Assembly: GCF_004362895.1 (NCBI RefSeq)
Contig: NZ_SNXI01000002.1
Span: 124,001 to 188,000, forward strand
DNA: 64,000 nt
Origin: Idiomarina aquatica
GTDB taxonomy: Bacteria > Pseudomonadota > Gammaproteobacteria > Enterobacterales > Alteromonadaceae
Reading direction: 5' to 3'
Positions 60,175 through 64,000 of the stretch are shown one piece after another (the stretch's first letter is position 1; each line of letters opens with the position of its first letter). The notes beneath the pieces were generated by a model. It searched no databases. It was not told the origin of the DNA and was given only the letters and a program-made list of their open reading frames with translations. Both the position numbers and the translations under genes were made by a program.

Positions 60175-62079
60175 CTACTTAACGACGATTCGCGCCATGG
60201 TGCGGTCGACATCGCTGGTGCCGGCGCGGATTTCCATGATGACTTCGTATTCGCCGGGCTCTGTGTAAGAGGTTGCGGCGGTGTGATTAAAGGACCACTG
60301 GGTATCGAAGCTGTTGTCGTTATTAAAGTCCCAGCGTACTTCGTAGGCTGACGGTTCTTCGTTGCTGCCGAACGACTTTTCGGCACTAAAAGTTATGCTG
60401 TCACCGACGCTGATTTCGTCCAGCTCTTTATCATGGGTAATTACGCCAACCGGTGGGGTTTTATCGCATGTCATTTCGAAGTGCGTATAACCGTCGGTTT
60501 CAACCTGTTCGAAACACCAGCTTAATTGCTCCGTCCCCAGCAAAAAATCACGGGCAAATACCGGATGCGCTTGCTCTGCGGTATAAGCTTCATAGGTTCT
60601 TAACGCTTTGGCGGCATTGTCAAAAAATGACTTAGCGGCCTGCAAATGAATCTGCGATACATTGCCATCAATATCTCCGCCCTGGTCAATAACTGATAAG
60701 CCTTCAAACATCAGGCTGCTAAAATTGCGCCAATTTTGCTCATCACGCATCCAGTTGAGGAACTCGGCATAAAGGCGATGTGGCGAGTTGCCGGAGGTTT
60801 GCTGAATCGCGTTGTGCAGGAATGGTTTTAGCTGTTCAGCGGTAAGTTGCCCGATGGCCGCACTGGTCAGCGGACACCAGTTAATCGCATCCAGTACCCG
60901 GCACAACCCATGAATCAGCGTCGCCGGAGCATTTTTAGTTAACGACAACTGCTGGAAGTCATCGGTACTAAAAACACGCTCTGTAACAAGGGTACTTAAA
61001 TCGCCAAACAGTTCCCAACCAACAGCCCGTGGATAGGCCAAAGCGACTTTGTCGTGTTGTGTGTTAATGTCGTAGTAGGCGCCGGAATAATTACTGGCAA
61101 CGAACTGGTGCTGATTCTCCGGCTGAATAAAACCAGTGGAATCGGCTACTAACGGATACCATTGAGTGCTGCCCAGTGCGCTGCTTGCCGCCTCAAAGGC
61201 CGCGAATGCGCTATGGTAGACTTCCGGAAACACGTCGTAATTCATCAAGTTCTTGAAGTCAGTGGCTATGCCGTGCTCGATAGTTTTCTTAAAGTCCTCA
61301 AACAGCGGTAGTTTTTTTACCTCGTCAAGTATCAATGCGCGGTCGGCGCGGCTGTATCCCATCATCATCGGCAGCATTGCCACTGTGCCGAGGGCGATTG
61401 AATCCACCGTTATATCGTGATCACCACCACGCCATTTGCTGGACTCGGTATCCATCAGCGAGGGAGCAATCAGGCTTTGGTCGTCCGCTTTAGTCAAAAA
61501 CAGTATCTGGTAGTCCGGTGTTTGGATGGCTCTTATAAAACCCAGGTCACTGTACATGGCCTTCTCTGATAGCGCTGATGATAATTTAAAATGTTCCGAT
61601 AAGTCATAGTTAGAGAAGGCGCTGGTCGCGACTTCTAACGCTCGAACTTTGGGTTGAACTTTAGCCACCGGGTCGGCTTTGTAAACCACCTCGACATCGG
61701 CAATATCGCTGTCGGTGGCGCCATGATTGTCGGTTACGGTGTATTCAAAGCTAATAATTTCGACATCGCCATCGTTAACCTCCGGCGCGGTAAAGGTAAT
61801 TTGATTTGCGTCTGAAGAGGTCAGCGTGACGCTCGGCCCGGCAACCTGATTCCACTCGGCTTTTACAATGGTGCCATCAGCGTCCTCGCCACTGCCGGTG
61901 ATAGTAACCTCGGTGAGCATATCGACCGTTTGCCAATTGCTGGCTTCAGCCGTGGGTGGCTGGTTTTCGATATCAATCGCGACATTGTTGCCGCCATCTT
62001 CCTCTTCTGCACCACAACCAATAAGCAAAGCCGCAACAGCAACTGCCACCAACGAGCGTGAAAAAGTATGCACGTCCAT
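60175..62079 (-). CDS. Lipoprotein with PKD-like domains, function unknown
   Basis: A 634-residue protein with a lipobox LIGC (Cys 22) after the signal peptide. Residues about 40-130 form an Ig-like/PKD domain ('PPTAEASNWQTV...FTAPEV...FEYTVTDNHGATDSD'). The middle (about 150-520) is a helical domain I do not recognise, with 'SALSEKAMYSDLGFIRAIQTPDYQILF' and cysteines near 395 and 403. A second PKD domain ends the protein (about 545-634: 'AYEVRWDFNNDNSFDTQWSFNHTAATSYTEPGEYEV'). It is probably a cell-surface binding or processing protein. It is convergent with the toxin cassette and divergent from hipA. Confidence 0.7.
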   Translation of the reverse strand: MDVHTFSRSLVAVAVAALLIGCGAEEEDGGNNVAIDIENQPPTAEASNWQTVDMLTEVTITGSGEDADGTIVKAEWNQVAGPSVTLTSSDANQITFTAPEVNDGDVEIISFEYTVTDNHGATDSDIADVEVVYKADPVAKVQPKVRALEVATSAFSNYDLSEHFKLSSALSEKAMYSDLGFIRAIQTPDYQILFLTKADDQSLIAPSLMDTESSKWRGGDHDITVDSIALGTVAMLPMMMGYSRADRALILDEVKKLPLFEDFKKTIEHGIATDFKNLMNYDVFPEVYHSAFAAFEAASSALGSTQWYPLVADSTGFIQPENQHQFVASNYSGAYYDINTQHDKVALAYPRAVGWELFGDLSTLVTERVFSTDDFQQLSLTKNAPATLIHGLCRVLDAINWCPLTSAAIGQLTAEQLKPFLHNAIQQTSGNSPHRLYAEFLNWMRDEQNWRNFSSLMFEGLSVIDQGGDIDGNVSQIHLQAAKSFFDNAAKALRTYEAYTAEQAHPVFARDFLLGTEQLSWCFEQVETDGYTHFEMTCDKTPPVGVITHDKELDEISVGDSITFSAEKSFGSNEEPSAYEVRWDFNNDNSFDTQWSFNHTAATSYTEPGEYEVIMEIRAGTSDVDRTMARIVVK

Positions 62080-62196
62080 GTTCGTTTCTCCCGATGTAAA
62101 AGGAGAACAAGAATAGCGTCAGCAACAGGCGAAAAGGATAGAAGAAAGCGCAACACCACGTAGGATATGTGGGACATCGGGACAAACGGTTTGTAC

Positions 62197-62214
62197 GTCG
62201 CGCCCCAACGCGAC
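62197..62214. repeat. Degenerate single REP-like palindrome
   Basis: GTCGCGCC-CC-AACGCGAC has the outer arms of the GTCGCG variant with mismatched inner bases. A worn copy in the gap between the PKD lipoprotein and hipA. Confidence 0.5.
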
Positions 62215-62238
62215 TTTTAATATTCGAACAGTAGTTTG

Positions 62239-62327
62239 CTACCGATTATTATGCAATCCTCAATATAAACGGTAGAATATTACCGTTTTAATGTCTATAG
62301 TACATATAAAGCGGAAACAAACTACCG
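62239..62327 (+). promoter_or_regulatory. Likely operator of the hipA-hipB operon
   Basis: A perfect inverted repeat AAACGGTA-GAATAT-TACCGTTT (62267-62288) overlaps a -10-like TAGAAT (62273-62278). The half-site CTACCG also occurs at 62239-62244 and 62322-62327, and its complement CGGTAG at 62270-62275. This spacing suits binding by the HTH antitoxin and self-repression. Confidence 0.65.
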
Positions 62328-62335
62328 GGTTGAAT

Positions 62336-63667
62336 ATGAGTGAAATAACGCTCCAGCTGTTTAATAAAGGAAGGTGGTGGGACGCTGCTCGTTTAAACTT
62401 TAAAGGCGAGCGAATGAATGACGGCGTCACATTAACCTATTTACACGAATACCTTAAAGATAGTCCACATTACGGTGTTTCTGACTGCTGGGCTTGCAGT
62501 GTCAATGCGCCGGTATCGGTCGCTCCGATAGATTATCCAAACTGGCCGGCATTGCTTGACGATTTGCTTCCCGTGGGTAAGTCCCGTGTTTGGTGGCTTA
62601 ATTATTTGAATATGAGCCGACGTAGTGAGTTTGCACAAAACTATGCACTCCTCACACATGCCTGTATGTCGCCGATTGGCAATATGCGCATTAAAGAGGC
62701 GGTTCCGGCGCTTGCGGGTGTCAATGCACAGCGCTTTAATATTTCTGATGTTGCCAGGTTGCAACACGACTTTCTTGAATATGCGAATGCACAGGGGGCT
62801 GCTGTTGGTGGTGCAACAGGTGCCGGTGGCGTGGCACCTAAACTGTTGTTAATGGTGGAGGATGATCAAGTTTATATTGACGGAGACTTTGCTGGTAAAC
62901 CGCTTGCTGCAATTCCTTATTTGACCAAGTTCGCTCGAAATACACGCTCGACGCGTGATAACGATATTCTGCGAGCTGAGGGCGTTTTTTACCAAGTTCT
63001 TGATGAATTGCTGGCCGATACACCGATAGAAACTATCGCCGTTAGTCATATGCTGACGCTTGAACATGAGTCACAAGTTAGTCTGTGGTTGCCCCGGTTT
63101 GATATTCAGACTAAGGATGGCGTTGCAAGTCGGATCGGTATGGAAAGCATCTATTCCATCATCAATACAGGTCCTGGTAGTTATCAGAATCATTTTGACG
63201 TAATGAGACGGGTGTGGAAAAAAATAAAAAGCAGCACATGCATGTCTAGTGATGACTTCGCAAAGCAATATTTAGCGCGAGATCTGCTTAACCTGGTGTT
63301 TGGTAATTCGGATAACCACGGACGCAATATTTCGTTTTTAAAGTTTGAGGGTGATATTCAGTTTGCACCTATTTATGATTTCGCGCCGATGAAGGCAGAT
63401 CCGGAAATGGTGACACGACTGTTTAAGTGGGGGAGTGACTTTGAATCGGGCGGCCAGGTGCGATTTGATCTCATCGTTAAGGCATTGGACGATTTTTGTG
63501 CTCCGGAAGATCTTTTGGCATTTTTGAATGACTTGGCACAGCGCTTAGTTGGGGTACCTGAACGACTAGAACACTATGGTTGTCCAGAGAGTATTTTTGA
63601 GTTCCCAGCCATTGGTTTTCGCGACCTTCCGAACAAGTTAAGAAATTTTGGAGTCACCTATGACTGA
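62336..63667 (+). CDS. hipA: HipA-family Ser/Thr kinase toxin
   Basis: A 443-residue HipA-like kinase from ATG 62336; an ATG at 62291 lies within a few bases of the operator and likely start site and is less probable. The P-loop region 'GGATGAGGVAPKLLL' near 156-170 corresponds to the Ser150 loop of E. coli HipA, though here Thr or Gly replaces the Ser. 'FGNSDNHGRNISFL' near 322-335 is the catalytic loop with Asp and Asn, and 'YDFAPM' near 346-351 the metal-binding Asp. Known HipA phosphorylates glutamyl-tRNA synthetase and causes growth arrest. It precedes the antitoxin gene, the reverse of classical hipBA, with 8 bp overlap. Confidence 0.85.
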   Translation: MSEITLQLFNKGRWWDAARLNFKGERMNDGVTLTYLHEYLKDSPHYGVSDCWACSVNAPVSVAPIDYPNWPALLDDLLPVGKSRVWWLNYLNMSRRSEFAQNYALLTHACMSPIGNMRIKEAVPALAGVNAQRFNISDVARLQHDFLEYANAQGAAVGGATGAGGVAPKLLLMVEDDQVYIDGDFAGKPLAAIPYLTKFARNTRSTRDNDILRAEGVFYQVLDELLADTPIETIAVSHMLTLEHESQVSLWLPRFDIQTKDGVASRIGMESIYSIINTGPGSYQNHFDVMRRVWKKIKSSTCMSSDDFAKQYLARDLLNLVFGNSDNHGRNISFLKFEGDIQFAPIYDFAPMKADPEMVTRLFKWGSDFESGGQVRFDLIVKALDDFCAPEDLLAFLNDLAQRLVGVPERLEHYGCPESIFEFPAIGFRDLPNKLRNFGVTYD

Positions 63668-63938
63668 TCTGCCGGTAGAAAAACGCAGAGCTATAATGCA
63701 AGCAATAGAGGATGGCCTGTCGAACGGTGAGCTTTCTGTGGGTGAAGCGATAAAAATAATCCGATCTGATTTATATGGTATGAGCCAGGCGCACTATGCG
63801 CGCTTCATGGGGATATCGGATAAAACATTGCGCGATATTGAGAAAGGCAATACCGATCCACGACTATCCATAGTTACGAAACTATTAGAGTCCGGCGGCA
63901 TGCGTTTATCGGCTAAAGCGGTTGGGGTGAGGGTTTAG
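63660..63938 (+). CDS. hipB: HipB-like HTH antitoxin
   Basis: A 92-residue XRE-type DNA-binding protein from ATG 63660; a TTG at 63648 is in frame but less likely. The helix-turn-helix is 'MSQAHYARFMGISDKTLRDIEKG' near 41-63, preceded by an N-terminal helix ('EKRRAIMQAIEDGLSNGE') that may contact HipA. It should bind the inverted repeats upstream of hipA, repress the operon and neutralise the kinase. Its stop codon at 63936-63938 is directly joined to a palindromic repeat. Confidence 0.84.
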   Translation: MTDLPVEKRRAIMQAIEDGLSNGELSVGEAIKIIRSDLYGMSQAHYARFMGISDKTLRDIEKGNTDPRLSIVTKLLESGGMRLSAKAVGVRV

Positions 63939-64000
63939 GCTCGCTGCGCTCGCGGTTTAGGGCCTTCGGCCGGTTTAGGGTTTAACGCGCGAAGCGCCTA
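63938..64000. repeat. Palindrome-rich 3' repeat after hipB, cut by window end
   Basis: Series of short palindromes separated by 'GGTTTAGG'-like spacers: CTCGCTGCGCTCGCG-type, GGCCTTCGGCC and GCGCGAAGCGC. The first 22 bases match the inverse of 48027-48048. Probably an array of one REP-like family. Confidence 0.62.

Overview
The window looks like the chromosome of a marine gammaproteobacterium of the Alteromonadales, most likely Idiomarina or a close relative. This is judged from gene content and protein style: short REP-like palindromes, an alkaline phosphatase, a large TonB receptor and a kexin-like protease, all written in medium-GC DNA. No rRNA, tRNA, CRISPR array, integrase or insertion sequence was recognised. 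The assignment is by pattern recognition, not by database search.

Region 1 (1-9.3 kb) is AT-rich and looks acquired. It carries the end of a CMP-sugar (nonulosonate-type) synthetase, a 2-hydroxyacid dehydrogenase, an SDR, a 1254-residue three-domain glycosyltransferase whose C-terminus has sialyltransferase (GT29) motifs, a GalE epimerase, a GT-B-like protein on the other strand and a GT2. Base composition changes sharply at about 9.35 kb.

Region 2 (9.4-19 kb) is an exopolysaccharide set: two SGNH/AlgJ-like proteins, a membrane protein fused to a degenerate kinase-like domain, three GT2 enzymes, a DUF2304 protein and a 904-residue SLBB export protein. A possible minus-strand small RNA lies just before the export gene.

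Region 3 (19.1-34.8 kb) runs from a nitroreductase-like gene directly into a compact type II secretion operon in the order G-E-F-H-I-J-K-L-M-C-D. The last gene encodes a lipoprotein secretin. Immediately after comes a gene with every mark of a very highly expressed secreted surface protein (candidate S-layer protein). It is followed by a strong terminator that lies inside the start of a GT-C/TPR membrane protein gene, and then by an asparagine-synthetase-like gene. I read this as a dedicated secretion and modification locus for a surface layer, joined to polysaccharide export.

Region 4 (34.8-45.7 kb) is a Wzx/Wzy-type polysaccharide operon on the minus strand (flippase, GT2, epimerase, GT2, GT4, polymerase, pyruvyltransferase, Wzz, UDP-glucose dehydrogenase). 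A WecA-type initiating transferase faces away from it, followed by pgi.

Region 5 (45.7-64 kb) holds ordinary and accessory chromosomal genes: pgi, cysQ, a subtilase with its own small chaperone gene, a TonB receptor, alkaline phosphatase, ppk-ppx, an AbiEii-type toxin with a small partner, a PKD lipoprotein and a hipA-hipB pair in reversed order with an operator. Short REP-like palindromes are scattered here, several placed exactly at gene ends, and are almost absent from the first 47 kb.
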